From assembly GCA_025765615.1 (NCBI GenBank), contig JAIVFJ010000342.1, forward strand, positions 1 through 60,996: a DNA stretch of 60,996 bases. The letters run 5' to 3'. The translations under genes and the position numbers were made by a program. Positions 1 through 11,750 of this stretch are shown here, piece by piece; position 1 is the first letter of the stretch, and every line of letters begins with the position of its first letter. The DNA comes from Zopfochytrium polystomum. Its lineage: Eukaryota; Chytridiomycota; Chytridiomycetes; Chytridiales; Chytridiaceae. A model generated the notes under the pieces. It had not been told where the DNA came from, made no database searches, and was given only the letters and a program-made list of their open reading frames with translations.

Positions 1-585
1 TCGCTGCCCGCAGCGCCGCCGCCGCCGCCGCGCTCGAGGTCCCGCGCCGACGCGCCACCGCCTCCAAAACCGACCGGCCCAGCGTTGGCCAGCAGGCTGG
101 CCGAGGGGTCTTTGCCGTCGGACGGGAACCACGTCGATCACTGCCGCCAGGCTGCCGACGCCGATAAGGTTGTTGCCACGGCCCTGGCTGCGGCGACGGC
201 GGAAGCAGAGGAAATACCAGCGGCGGCGGCGCGCAAACGACGACCCCACCTGCAACGCCGGCGATAGAGGAATAGAGACTCCTCCCCCGCTTCCGCCGGG
301 CTGCCGCCGTCGGCTGCGTTGCTCCCGCACTCGCCGTTGGGGACGCGTCCCCGGTGTTTGGGCTTTTAGCGCCTGGGAGTCCACCGGCCGAAGACGAAGT
401 GCTTGGGTGGTATCGGAGGAGCTTGCCGTTGTGGCGGATCCGAGCGCCGTAGCCGTGCCGGTCGTGTTTGTGGGAGTTGTACCCGGTGCGCCAGCCTTCC
501 CGCCGAATCCGGCGACTTTGGCGCAGCACTCTGAAGTAGGGTTTCCGGTGCAGAACCCGATCGCCTGCTTGTTCTGGAAGAATCC

Positions 586-594
586 TAGAGAGAG

Positions 595-651
<57 letters not shown>
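586..651. repeat. (GA)n microsatellite, possible intron polypyrimidine tract
   Basis: This is a nearly pure GA repeat on the plus strand. On the coding (minus) strand it is a CT run ending in TCTAG or TTCCAG just before the Cys-rich C-terminal exon, so it could serve as an acceptor polypyrimidine tract. Confidence 0.85.
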
Positions 652-652
<1 letters not shown>

Positions 653-1845
653 GGAGGGGGAGGGAGACAATTAGCTCGCAATGTTTGTGGGTCGCAAACA
701 AAGAGTCGTAATCGACGCTAACCGCATTCAAATCCTCGGGCGAAGTCAGCTCGGCGACGACGCAGTCGTTGGCTTCCGGCATCTGATCCGCGCCCATCCT
801 CCCGAAAACGTGGTCAACCTGCACCACCAGCTGTCCGTCGAATGGCGGCGGCGCTCGGCGTCGGATCTTGCTGCAGACGGTGGGGTCGGAAAAGTAGCGA
901 CCGGCGCTGTCGAGGAACGCGCCGGCGGACGCGACGCCACGTGTTGTCGGTCTCGGGCGGGGTAGGGCAGCCGTGGTCGCGAGCCGAGACGTCGACGTAC
1001 ATGCCGCAAGAGGTCGTGACGTGGGTACTGGAGCGAGTCGCCGCGAAAGTTGGGGCAGTCGAAGGCGGCGGCGAAGGTGGCGATTGCTTGTCGGGTAGGT
1101 CGGGCGCTTGGGAGCTGATGAGGCGTCGAAGGAGGCAACGTCGGTGTGAGGGGCCGGACAGGGTGGATACGGAGAAAGCTGGTTGGTTGGTGCGGCAGGG
1201 TGTGTTGTGTGCATGATGTGGGCGTGTTAGATCCGGGGGAAGGGGAGTGGGGGGATTCGGGGAATGCTCTGTGCACGTACCAGACCACGAGGAACAGGCG
1301 GTGGATTCCGCAAGGGATAAGCAGGTTGATGACTGAGCGATGGCAAAGCGTGCATGAATTGCAGCAATCGCGCACGAGGACGCAAGGGAAGCCGCGGCCA
1401 GGATTATTCTCCGGGCATCGGCGGAGGAGTGGGAGGGCAGTTGTAGGTGGCGGCGGGGCCGAGACGGCGTGTCGGCAGTGGCGGTTGCCGGTTGGTGTCG
1501 ATTGTGGCAGTCGTGGCAGTCGTGGCGGTCGTGGCAGTGGAGGCAGTGGTGGTGGCGGTAGTGGTGTGGTCGGTGGCCAAGCATCTTGTCTTGTCTCGCC
1601 AGGGGAGGAGGGGAAGAAGAGGGAAGGTGGGGAAGTCGGGGGTCGGGGGATCGCTCCGCAGCGTCTGCTGACTCGGGAAAGGGGAAAGGGTGGAAGGGGG
1701 AAGGAACGGCAACAGGGCTGGCGAGGACGACGGCGGCGACGCTCGCTCGATGCGGGCAGTGCGCGCCAAATTTGAGGATTATTTCATCTCACAAGGGATG
1801 TTCTAATTTCGAAAAAGAGATGGATGGATGGACACACAGACAGCG

Positions 1846-1982
1846 AGAAGGAGAGAGAGAGCGAGAGATAGGGAGAGAGGGAGAGAGAGAGACAGAGAGA
1901 GAGAGACAGAGAGAGACAGAGAGAGAGAGACAGAGAGAGAGAGAGAGACAGAGAAAGAGAGAGAGACCGAGAGAGAGAGAGC
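1846..1982. repeat. Interrupted (GA)n / GAGACA microsatellite
   Basis: GA dinucleotides are interrupted by GACA units. The stretch lies in the middle of the damaged surface-protein locus with no coding signal around it. Poly(A) near 2276-2294 and a T run near 2547-2568 follow. Confidence 0.85.
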
Positions 1983-3250
1983 GTCCGAGAACTTGCCGCT
2001 GCGAACCCCCATTTTTGGAAATTTATAAATTTATGCTGCAAGCTGTCACTCAGCAGACAGCGAGCGACCTTTTGCGAGACAACAACAACCACCAACAACC
2101 AACAATAACACTTGCACAGTTCCGGGGCACTTCCCATAAGCAGGTAGGTGTGTGTGTGCGGAACGTGTAAATGACGAACGACGTCATACCCCCTCCCTCT
2201 TCTGCCCATGCGCGCCACGCCCCCTGCAGGGCATTGGCTGACGCACATAAAAAAGAAACAAAAAGAACAAAACAAAAAAAAAAAAAAAAAAAAAGGAGAA
2301 GAAGAGAACACGGTCTGCCGCACAAGCCAGCTGCGGTTCGAGTGCGAATGGAAAGACGAAGAAAGTTTTTTCGTTCTTGCTCATTTGAGTTGCTTAAATA
2401 TTGACCTATGTGCGGGTGATGCGCATCCATGCAGAACCGAGACGAGTCCGAGAGGATTCGAGCTTTGGCATTTTGAAAGTGGAAGAAAGGATTTGGTTAT
2501 CGGGATAAAACATGGTCAAATTTATGAAGTTGTAATACGAACTCTTTTTTTTTTTTTTTTTTTTTTGACGCAATTTAGAAATGCACGAGAATACGAGACA
2601 CACACAAAGGCGGAGTGGCAAGGTAGCAATGAAAGGTCCAAGTCGTTACGTCTCGATCACAGGCTTTTCAGAACGCAAGGAGTTGGAGACCTCCGAGAGC
2701 GACGCCGACAGCAGACCAGAAAGGCGAATGCAAACGAACCACAGTGGGTTTCCACTTCGCGTACTTGCCGTTCGGAACAACGGTCGTGTTTTTCCGCTAG
2801 CCCGCGCAAAAGGCTCCGCTGTTTGGGTCCCACATGGACACGTTCGCGGCTAGGCCTCCCGGCCCGTCGACGACGGAAGCGACGACGCGTGTGGCGACGA
2901 ATGGCAGGAGCTGGCACTTGCCGCCCGCGCGGATGTAGAAAGCCTCGTGCTCGGCGCCGTCAAATTAACTCACAAAGCCTACAATAGGCGGACTCGCCAA
3001 AGCTGTCGGCGGCGAAGCGGCCGGTTTCGGGCATGTCGCAGGCGACGCTGATCGACTGCGCAAAGGGCTTGAGGTTGCGGGCATCGCAGCGCTGGATGCA
3101 GTGGAGCCGTTGCCGTAGATGCTGGTTACGGAGGGTGCGCTGCAGTCCAAGGCGGAGTATACGCTCAGCGTGCTGACGAGGAGCTGGTTCTTGGCGGCGT
3201 AGGCGGCGGCGGCGGTGGTTGTGAAGAGGACGCTGGGCGAGAGCATCATT

Positions 3251-4163
3251 GGAGGCTATGTGCTCACTTGACCAGATTGGCTTGGTTTGTTTCTTTTTTT
3301 TTTTTTTAAATACACACAAACTTTGTATGACTGTTATATGTGTCCTTTTTTGAATACAACGCGTGTTTTTCAAGAGAGGGGCGAGCAATCGGAGCAAAGG
3401 GGAAGACTGGAAGACAGGTCCACACCCCTCCAATATTCCCCAAAATGGAAGGTCCGGTGGTTGAGGCTGTTTGTGAGAGAACTTCACGTCATCCGCTTTG
3501 TCTTCCTTCCTTGTCGAACTCCGATGCTTCACTTCCCGCTCTGCATCGTTACCTTCGTCTCCCACTTTGTTACCTTCATGTCATTCTCCGCTCCCTTACT
3601 TTCCGATGTATCACTCTCCGCTTCCCCTGTCCTTCATATCGGATAACTCTCAACCATCGGACTTCTGGCAGTATAAAACCGCCCTTTTGCAGTACCAATA
3701 AAGAAGCGAACCTCAAAAAGACCTTCCACTACGCTTAAAAGGACCCTTCCTTCGAATTCCCTCACACTGTTCATTGAAAACATGTCCCGAAATGGCGCAA
3801 AGTTTTCCCTCTTGGGCGATTCGGTTGAAACTTTAAAAATCTTAGACAAACATACAGACTTCGGCTTTTCTGCCCCGACGGCACCGGACTGTCACGGATT
3901 CCTCTCTCTCTGCCTCTGTCACTCCCACCCTCTCTCTCTCTCTCTCTACAGGTCTGTCTCTCTGTCTGTCTCTCCTTTTAATGAGCTCCACGCGCCAGCT
4001 GCCCCCGGCCGCCGCCGCCCAACAAAGTACTTTCTCCCCCATCGTCCAAAATCGATTCCGACCTGCTCAACTCTCTCTCCGGCTTAGCCCAACTTGGCGA
4101 TCCCTCAGCTCCAGCAGCCTGCTTGTGTGATCATTCTCGACCCACAATTACTGCCGCAAAAGA
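3251..4163. other. Intergenic region with CT tract upstream of the MFS gene
   Basis: No gene is supported here. A TATAAAA element at about 3672 and CT-rich microsatellites at about 3901-3981 precede the MFS gene on the plus strand. These are plausible promoter elements, but no transcript start can be seen. Confidence 0.5.
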
Positions 4164-4245
4164 ATGCAACGAACCTCTTCCTTTCCCGCCGCTGCCAGCT
4201 GCTCGAACGGCGTCGTGAGCGTCCCAGGTCCCAGTTCCAGCAATA

Positions 4246-6044
4246 GTGGCAACGGCGATGCCAGCAGCGTCGTCAGCAGCCCATACACGGCCGTCGGCGA
4301 GGAGGGACACCACGCCCACCTGCCCATCCCGCCTTCATCAGCTAAACCCCGATTCGGATAAGATGACCATCCAAATCGAGGAGAGCTCGAACGAAGTGGG
4401 TGATCTGAACCCTGATCGTCCTGCTAACCAAATGCTCGCTCATGCAGGTGTCGTGGGATGGTCCGAGCGATCCCGAGAATCCGAAAAGCTTCTCGACGGG
4501 CCGCAAATGGGCTGTCACGTTCATGATTTCTCTTTTACTTTTCTCGCACCGTTTGGGTCTTCGGTTGTTGCTCCGGCCTTATCGTCTATCGCTCAAGGTA
4601 CTCCAGCTCCGACGACTATTGGAAATGCCCTCTTCGATTCGCTTACTTTTTGTTTTGCACATTACTTAGACTTCCAAATTTCGTCCGATATGGAGATCAA
4701 AATGGTTATGTCCATCTTCGTCCTGGCTTTCGCGATCGGTCCGCTACTCCTCGCACCTCTCTCGGAAATATATGGCCGAGTCGTTGTCATTCAGCTCTCC
4801 AATTTTGCGTTCTTCGCATTCAGTCTAGCGTGCGGTTTTGCCCAATCGACGGAGCAGCTCTTAATTTTCCGGTTTTTGAGCGGCCTCGGTGGCAGCGCCC
4901 CCCCTTGCGGTACGCGTCGATTCTGTCTCCGCATTTCATCTGTGCTCAGAGTTCTAAGAGTTTCCTTTTCCAGATTGGCAGCGGCGCGCTTTCAGATATG
5001 TTCCCACCAGAAGAACGTGGCCGAGCAATCAGCGTCTACTCCTTGGCACCACTGCTCGGCCCTGCGATCGGCCCGATCGTTGGCGCGTTCGTCGCGCAAT
5101 CGGCAGGCTGGCGCTGGACCTTCTTCTTCACGGCAATATTCTCGTTTGTCGTGGGAGTCGCAGGCCTGTTCTTTGTCCGGGAAACCTACCCCCCGGTCCT
5201 CCTCGCAAGCAAAGCCGCGCGCCTGCGCCGGGAAACAGGCAACCCGCTGTTGCACGGCCCTGGCGAACGCCTGGACCAGCACGGCCTTGAGCGAGTCTGG
5301 CACGAAACGTCCACCGCCGCCATCCGCCCGTTCAAGCTTCTAGGTACCCAGCCGATCGTCCAGCTGCTGTCCCTTTACATGGCATTCCTGTACAGGCTGC
5401 TGTACCTCGTTCTCGCGACGTTCCCGACGCTCTGGCGCGTGACGTACCATGAGCCGGCTGGCTTGGGCGGCCTGAACTACCTTTCGCTGGGGCTCGGACT
5501 GTTTGTGTCGACGCAGTTTACGGCGCGCCTGAGCGATTACATCTACTGGCTTCTTCGCGCGACCGGCGGACGCCTCGCGAATCTTGTCCGGGGAGGTTTC
5601 CGCACCGCGGACGGCGTAGTAGAGCTAGGCGCCGGGAAGCCAGAATACCGCATTCCACTGATTGTGCCCGGTGCTACCATCATGCCGGTTGGGCTTTTCC
5701 TGTACGGATGGTCCGCCCAGGAGGCGATGCACTGGAGCGTTCCGAATTTGGGGGTATTCATTTTCGCCGCCGGTGCTAACATGGGCTTCCAATGCATAAA
5801 TATGTATGTAGTGGATGCGTATCAACGCTACGCCGCGAGTGCGACGGCCAGCGTTGTGTTTATGCGCTCCCTCGCCGGTTTTGGGTTCCCACTGTTTGCA
5901 GAGAGCCTGTATAACGCCACAGGTTATGGGTGGGGCAACACTCTTCTCGGAGCGATGGGAATAGTCATTGGCATTCCCGCTCCGTTTTTGTTGTGGAAGT
6001 TTGGGGAAGCTATTCGCAAGCGCAGCACGTACGCTTCTGGCTGA
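4246..6044 (+). CDS. MFS transporter, DHA1 (Tpo1/polyamine-like) family, frameshifted
   Basis: A 12-TM drug:H+ antiporter-1 type exporter of the plasma membrane. Exon 1 ends at about 4398. A GTGGGT...GCAG intron leads to VSWDGPSDPENP, the hallmark just before TM1 in fungal DHA1 proteins. A second intron (GTACTC...TTAG, about 4598-4670) leads to ISSDMEIKMVMSIFVLAF, with LAPLSEIYGR as motif A. A third (GTACGC...CCAG, about 4920-4977) leads to IGSGALSDMFPPEERGRA. GKPEYRIPL and YGWSAQ in the second half fit the Tpo1-like group. Two frame breaks sit at short homopolymers: TCTTTTACTTTT near 4535 before TFLAPFGSS, and a C7 run near 4909. The copy is therefore either non-functional or carries two consensus errors. 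The start is uncertain (4246, or 4363 in the same frame). The substrate cannot be read from sequence. Confidence 0.8.
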
Positions 6045-6149
6045 AAGGGCACGTTGGATAGCCTCTTACTGTAAAATGTTATTTCTTGTTTGCGAGATGG
6101 AATGCGGTCTCAAAATGAAGGAAGACGGCGGTCTCACGCTTCCCTGCAA

Positions 6150-6560
6150 AGCCCTACACGCCGCGGGGATCCACCAAAGCCACTGCCTCGCCGCACCGGC
6201 CCTCACAAACCATCCGCAGGCTCTACAACATTGCAAAGTTTCTGCAGCTAAAAGACGCTTTCGCCTCCGCCTCCCCTTCACCGCCGGCGGCTCAGCAGCC
6301 TGCCCCAAGAAATCGCTCATCATCTTTCCCCGCGACAAGGACCCGTTTCCAGTGTGACCGTCCTGGCGACTGGTAGACCGTGCTCATTGATTTCTCCTCG
6401 CCGGCGTCGTTCGGCCGCGGCAAGGAGACGGTCCTGGACAAGTCGTACCGAGTGCCGGCAAGATCGGTCGATTGCCACTTTTGCAAACTCGTACAGCACG
6501 CGCGGGAAACGAAGTCACGCTGAAGCATTTCTACGCGGTGGCGGCGATTGATTGTCATTA
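6150..6560 (+). pseudogene. 2OG-Fe(II) oxygenase fragment (P4Hc-like)
   Basis: Short reading-frame pieces after the MFS stop resemble the N-terminal part of fungal 2-oxoglutarate/Fe(II) oxygenase proteins. FTAGGSAACPKKSLIIF is followed by a stop, then in another frame LIDFSSPASFGRGKETVLD continuing into KSYR. Related proteins carry a similar C-P-A-x-FGRG-x(3)-VLD-x-SYRKA stretch upstream of the catalytic domain. The His-Asp-His iron-binding part is absent, so this is a truncated remnant with no expected activity. The match comes from recalled family motifs, not a search. Confidence 0.35.
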
Positions 6561-6687
6561 TGTCAATATTCCCGAGTGGGAAAGGCGTAAAGCAAGCTGC
6601 AATTGAGGAAAAGTTTCACATGACGGAGAATCCGAATCATCATTTCTCTTTTCCTTTTTCACTGCCTTTCCACCGCCGCCGCCATCC

Positions 6688-8608
6688 CTAGTCTACCTCC
6701 TTCGCCTTCATCCCGCACGCGAAAAACACCACCACTCGGGACCGGTTCTCCGCCATCTCCCTTCGCACGCTGCCAAGGATCTGCGCCGTCCTCTCAGCAG
6801 TCGTTGGCGCCGTTGCCGTTGCCGTTGCCGTTGTCGTCCTCGTCGTCGTCGTTGTCTGTGGCGGCGCCGTCGCGGCGGGGAACCGGGAAAGGCCAGCTGC
6901 GACGGCGGCGGCGTAGAAGCGCCATTCGCGGTCGCCGGCGGGGGACCATGCGATCTGTTTTGTTGGAGGGGTTAGGGGCATTTAGGTTGAGGGATCCTCC
7001 TCCTCATGAATAGAGGAAAAAAAATTGCAAGCGAAACGTAGAGACAACCCACAGGAAGGGCGTGGAATCCCTCGACGACGTCGACGAAACCTGCGTCGAG
7101 GAGAGCGGTGTCGAGGGTCAGGGCGGATTCGGGGTCGAGGCCGGCGGCCGCGTGAGCGTGGCTGGCTGGAGAATTCGCGTTTGAGGTGGGGTCTGTGTTG
7201 GGGGGGTGCTCCAAGACGGGAAAGAATTTAAAAGCTAGGAATGTTTACCTTTTCGGTACACGTCCAGCGCGAGAGGTCCAATGCCGCGGACCCTGTGGGT
7301 ATTTTGTTTCCAACGGCGACACATCGTCAGCAGGCCGGGAAAAAAAAAAAAAATTCAAGGCGGAACTACAGCCCCAACCTCCAATGCGGCTCGACGAGCT
7401 GCACGAACCCGCCGGGCCGGACGACGCGACGCAGCTCCGCGAGCACAGCCGGCCGCGCTGACTTTGGGACGCACCACGCCGCGTTGCGGTGGTATGCGAG
7501 GTAAAAGCTGTTGTCCTTGACTAGGTAAAATCAGAAGAATTGAAAGGGAAAGAAGGAAAGAAAGAAAGAGTAAAAGACGTTACACGGCAGTCTTTGCATG
7601 ACATCCGCATTCACTCGACGCAGGTTGCTCGGCAAGTCTTCCCCGGCCGACTCGTCCGCGCCGGGATCCTTCTTTAGTTGAGTTTGGTTCGTTTTTTTCG
7701 CAGCATCCATAGAATGTTCATTGCCTGTCACAAGCAGCCCAATAAAGAAGCAAACAAAAAAATTGGGAAAACATCCACTCAACGATCGACACGACCGTGA
7801 TCCGGGGATACGCCCTGGCCATGCAGCGCGCCCACCCGCCGCGGCCGCTGCCGACGTCGAGGACCGCGATGCCGCCGTCGCCGCCTGCGGCGAAGAGGGC
7901 GTGCAGCGGGGTGTGGTGGAGGCGGCCGTCGAGTTGGTATTTTGCAAATTCCTTTTGTTTTGTTTTCAACGGGGTTCGTGAGTTTTGTGTGGGGTGGCCC
8001 CGCACGAACGGGACGTCCGCACCTCTTCGTCAGCGGAGTCTGATGAGGACGCGGGCGGATGGAGAGGCGCCGGCACCGCAAAGCCTGTCGGCGCCGGCTC
8101 GTCCGGGCGCGGCGAGGGCGTCGGGGCGGCCGGCGGCAGCGGTGGTAGTGGGGTCAGGAAATAAGGGTTGATGACCGCAGGGGTGGCGGCGGCGGCAGCC
8201 GTGGGACGACGCTTCAAAGAAGAGGAGCGGAGCGTGGGCGGGGGGGGAGGTAGGCAAGACGAGGCCCGTTTGGGGGAAGAACGGCGGGGAGGTAGCCGGG
8301 GCCGCGACCCCGGGGTGTGGGTGGGATATCGGCGGGGAGGCGAGGGGGTGCGGGTTGGTGGGGTGCAGGTGTGGCTGTGGCGAATACTGCTGCTGCTGCT
8401 GGTTGTCCGGTGTGGGCGGGGTTGTGCGGGGTCGCGAAGAGGCTGTTTGACGAGTCGCAAAGTACGAGGCGGAGGCCGGCTGCTGAAGCGGCTGTGGAAG
8501 CGACGGGCGCGGCGGCGACGGCGCAGGGGGGGGGCCTGCCGGCGTCGGGGCGGTCGTTGTGGCGGCCATCGACCTCGTCGTCGTCGTCGTGGCGGTCGTG
8601 GAGGGCAT
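6688..8608 (-). CDS. SAM-dependent methyltransferase (LaeA-like class I fold)
   Basis: A Rossmann-fold methyltransferase with a long Pro/Ser/Thr-rich N-terminus. After an intron (donor near 8018, acceptor AAAAG near 7965) comes FAKYQLDGRLHHTPLHALF and motif I, AVLDVGSGRGGWARCMA, which binds S-adenosylmethionine. Later exons give NLRRVNADVMQRLP, joined across a GTAACG...CTAG intron to FKDNSFYLAYHR, then ELRRVVRPGGFVQLVEP (motifs III-IV). The last two exons give ALLDAGFVDVVEGFHALP and, after GTGGGT...ACAG, IAWSPAGDREWRFY, ending in VFFACGMKAKEVD. This order is typical of fungal LaeA/Tam-type proteins of unknown substrate. The Pro-rich N-terminus changes frame between about 8200 and 8460, so its start is uncertain. 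The exon between motif I and NLRR is also poorly defined. Confidence 0.72.
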
Positions 8609-9986
8609 TCTTTGGCCTCAATTAGTTGGGCTTAGCGAGTGATCAATGAATGGACAATGAATGAAATAATAGTGGGGTGACTGACCTTCATTTTCTCTCT
8701 CTCTCTCTCACTCTCTCTCTCTTCTCTCGCTTCTGACTCGCGCTGCCTTCCCGTGACCAACAACCCTTTGCGCCACCCATTCCCATAAATGGAAATCTTT
8801 AATTAACCCAAAACAAAAACAAACGAGCGCACAGGACCGGCACGTGCCCACTTCTGGGCTTTCCTTCTTCGTCGACTCCAAAAAAAAAAAAAGAAGAAAC
8901 AAAAAACAAACAAACAAACAGACACACCCGAACAGAAACCCCAAATTCCAATGCGCGCATGCAAGAAGAATGCATCGATCAATCAATCACTCACGCACTC
9001 ACACACGCCCATAATGCATTGCTAATCGTGGAATAACCTTTTATCAATTACCTCTGATTCAATTAGTTGGTTCAGTCATGTTGGCGCGCGTCGCCCGCCA
9101 CTGCGTCTTGGGGTACGCGTGGGCTCAGTTTTTAACGTTCATTTCACCTTGATTCAACGTCGAAACCACCTCTAACTGACTAGGTAAACAAAGTTATCTG
9201 GTTGTTGCTGTAAATAAATTCCTTCATGAAAACCCCACGGCCTTCATATAGTATATTCTTTTTGTCAAAAGAAAAAAGGGGGAAAAAACAAAGGAAGTGG
9301 CACCCGTTGTCAAAACAGCAGTTCACGCCGAGCAGGCACGAGCAAAAGTGGGGAAAAGAGTCTGGTGCCGAGCGACCCCCGCGGGGAAAGGCGAATTGTA
9401 TCGGAAGCGAGTCAAAACTGCACCATACACTTTTTCAATCAGGAGATTTCGGCGCTGAGCGAGGTGCAGACACAAACATTGCTCTCTGTTTGTGTCTCTC
9501 TCTCTCTGTCTCTCTCTCTCTCTCTCACGCTGTCTTCTGCCGACGCCGCCACGAAGGCGTCCAAACAATCTTGGAGACAGCCAAGCAGAGTCACGAAAAA
9601 GGAAAGCTGCTGGGGGGAACAAAGAGTAAAAGAGAAAAACATGACACTTAAAGAAAAAAAAAAAGAAATGGTGCTGCTTCTTCTTCCTTTTTTTTTCTTC
9701 TATCTTTTGTCCCCTTCAGCCACCACCGACGAAGACACCTCCCACCTAATTGAATTGAATTCTTCGCCGGCGGCCAGGAAGGGGGGCGTGCGTGCACTGG
9801 ACTGGACTGGACTGGGACGACCATCTTCCAAAACCTCTTCGCTATAAAAACCCTCACCAATCGTTTCCCTCGTTTTTCACTCCCCAGCACCTCAGCAGCA
9901 AGCGCTCCTTCCAAAGAATCACTTTCAGACCGTTCCCAGCCGCCCATCGATACTCTCCAAACAGGAAAGAAAAGAAAAAAAAAGAA
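8609..9986. other. Intergenic region with CT tracts and a TATA box
   Basis: No gene is supported. It holds CT repeats at 8693-8732 (upstream of the methyltransferase start) and 9497-9528 (upstream of the secreted protein), an A12 run near 8880, and three or four TGGAC units near 9798-9820. Confidence 0.5.
9843..9850 (+). promoter_or_regulatory. TATA box
   Basis: TATAAAAA lies about 140 bp upstream of the ATG at 9987 and is followed by a CT/CA-rich leader. The distance fits a TATA promoter with a long 5' UTR for the small secreted protein gene. Confidence 0.5.
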
Positions 9987-10238
9987 ATGTCCCGATCCCT
10001 GTCCAGCGTCCTCGTCCTCCTCTCTCTCTTCCTCGCCCTCCTCCTCTCCCTCCTCTCAAACCCCAGCCTCGGCGTCGCGGACGCGCGTCCGACGCGCTCG
10101 CGCTCAGGCAGCGACAGCACGATCGGCGACTACGACCGCAACAGCTTCACGGGCAGCCCGCGCAGCAGCAGCGGCAGCAACCCAGGCAGCCCGCGGGCCG
10201 GCGCCGTGCACCACCACCGACGCCGCCGCAGAAAGTGA
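9987..10238 (+). CDS. Small secreted basic protein (83 aa)
   Basis: The ATG is preceded by an A-rich leader (AAAAAAAAGAA). Residues 4-33 are strongly hydrophobic (LSSVLVLLSLFLALLLSLL), end at a likely signal-peptidase site (VADA) and read as a secretion signal. The mature part of about 50 residues is rich in Ser, Arg, Gly and His with no cysteines: an SGSDSTIGDYD motif, an SPRSSSGSNPGSPR stretch and a terminal HHHRRRRRK. It has no introns. I recognise no family. A TATA box lies at about -140. A diverged copy of its downstream region recurs at 11.3-11.5 kb. It could be a lineage-specific secreted peptide or a single-pass membrane anchor. Confidence 0.55.
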   Translation: MSRSLSSVLVLLSLFLALLLSLLSNPSLGVADARPTRSRSGSDSTIGDYDRNSFTGSPRSSSGSNPGSPRAGAVHHHRRRRRK

Positions 10239-11750
10239 ACGAGGTGAGGCCGGCGGAGCGCGTGCAGCACCACCCGCCGCGACACCACCGCCGTCACTGA
10301 CGGTTTTTGTGATTGGGGCACGCGAGGATTTGTTTGTTTCCCGCCCTTTTTACGATGTTTGATGCGTTTCGTGGCGATCCCCACTCCTTTTTCAAAAGGT
10401 TCCGAAGCCCTTTCTGCCCATGATTATGATTCTTGTTTTTCCCCATCCCACCTTTTAGGTTTCCTTTGTTCCTTTGCACTTTCGATCAGTTCTGCCCCTT
10501 TGAATTTCCCTTCTGCTTGAGGCGATTGTGCTTTTGGCCGTCCTTTGTCTGAAGTAATAAAAAAAGGAGCATTAGGAATTCATTAAGAAGTGCACCCCGA
10601 GGGAGCAGGCTTCTGTTGCGCAAATCGCTCTGAACCAACCGCCGCGGACATCGAGCGCATTGCAGAAAATCCGAATCCCGAATCCACGCACGGCTGACGT
10701 GCATCGAGTCGAGGTTCTTTGGCCCGCGCTACACGGCGCCATGCACGAGGTCGATCGAAAACAGATGACGTCGCCATTCTGCACTACTTTGATCACGATC
10801 CGGCCTGCCGGGCAGCGACGTGTATTATATGGTCAGAGCAGCATATGTGTCATATCACAACATCGCTTTATTTGCACGAAAAGGTAGGCAGGGAGCCATA
10901 AAGCACTTCAAAGCCGCTTATTCGAAACGAACAAAACCTTCCTCCGGCACCCGACTTTTTGCCTCCAACCACTATCTTTTCACTCGCTCGCTTCGAGGCT
11001 CGTGGTCCGAAAACAGGGGAACTCCAAGCTTTCGAACAAGCAGCCACTCGAGGAACACTGTTCTCAACAGAGCGACAATCATTTGCGCGATAAGGGCGTC
11101 CGGTTGGCATCCTCGCTCTCTCCACCACTCCGTAGCGTCGCTTCCGCGCTGATGTTCCAGGGATTCGTGGTGCTCGCTTGTATTTCTTGGCCATTTCTTT
11201 AAGCCGAGTGGAACGAATGTATAGTGTCCGCTTTATTGTGAAGGTTTTAGCTAAAGGCACCGAGGATGTCGGCAAGTGGAAGGGATGCCACGATCACCGT
11301 CTTTCGCCGCGTCGCACCTTTAGTGCCTTTCCGTTGCTAAGTTTGCGCTTTTGGCCAGTTCAGTTCTTCCCACTTTGAATTTCTTTTCCTGTTCGACGCG
11401 CAGGCTACGCGCTTTCGTTCGTCGCTTCGTCTGTCTGGAGCAATCAATATACACATTAAAAAAATGGGAGGAGCCTTGGCTTGCTCTCGAATTCGTTAAC
11501 CCTTCAAGTGCCGGTGCCACCCCGCTGCTGCTGGCACGTCGCCCAATTTAAGCCCTCGGGAGAAAAAAGAAGGATTTAAAAAACAGATGCCCCATAAAAA
11601 TGAACCACCTTGTCCAGAATTGAGAAGAAGCAGCGGCAATCAAAAACAGCGACAGTGCAGTGGCGGCACGTTTTTTCAACAGCGCAATAGTCGTTCAAAA
11701 CACAACCAAAGTGGTGGAAACTCTGCAACAGTGAAGAACAAAGGCAAATA
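10239..11750. other. Intergenic region with a diverged direct duplication
   Basis: I see no supported gene. Segments at about 10455-10600 and 11325-11525 are recognisably homologous: shared AGTTCTxCCC, CTTTGAATTTC, TGTCTGxAG, AGGAGC and GAATTCxTTAA in the same order. They probably represent a duplicated 3' flank of the small secreted protein gene. CpGs remain frequent until about 11.7 kb. Confidence 0.5.

Larger units (their letters stand above)
130..3250 (-). pseudogene. Cysteine-rich secreted/membrane protein locus, fragmented
   Basis: I do not recognise the family. Read on the minus strand, 3250-2960 opens with a probable signal peptide (MMLSPSVLFTTTAAAAYAAK) followed by a Cys-containing segment that needs one frame change. 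2980-2790 encodes an extracellular-looking stretch (EAFYIRAGGKCQLLPF, then VASVVDGPGGLAANV) that ends at an in-frame stop near 2831. 1080-690 encodes further segments in two frames (SCGMYVDVSARDHGCPTP, then VDHVFGRMGADQMPEANDC). After the CT tract at 586-651 comes a Cys-rich end (GFCTGNPTSECCAKVAGFG), a Thr/Ser-rich linker and a hydrophobic segment with basic residues near 240-170. The order suggests one single-pass surface protein of signal peptide, Cys-rich ectodomain, Ser/Thr stalk and TM, but it could be two neighbouring genes. Several frame breaks and one nonsense codon make it a decayed or badly sequenced copy. Confidence 0.4.
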
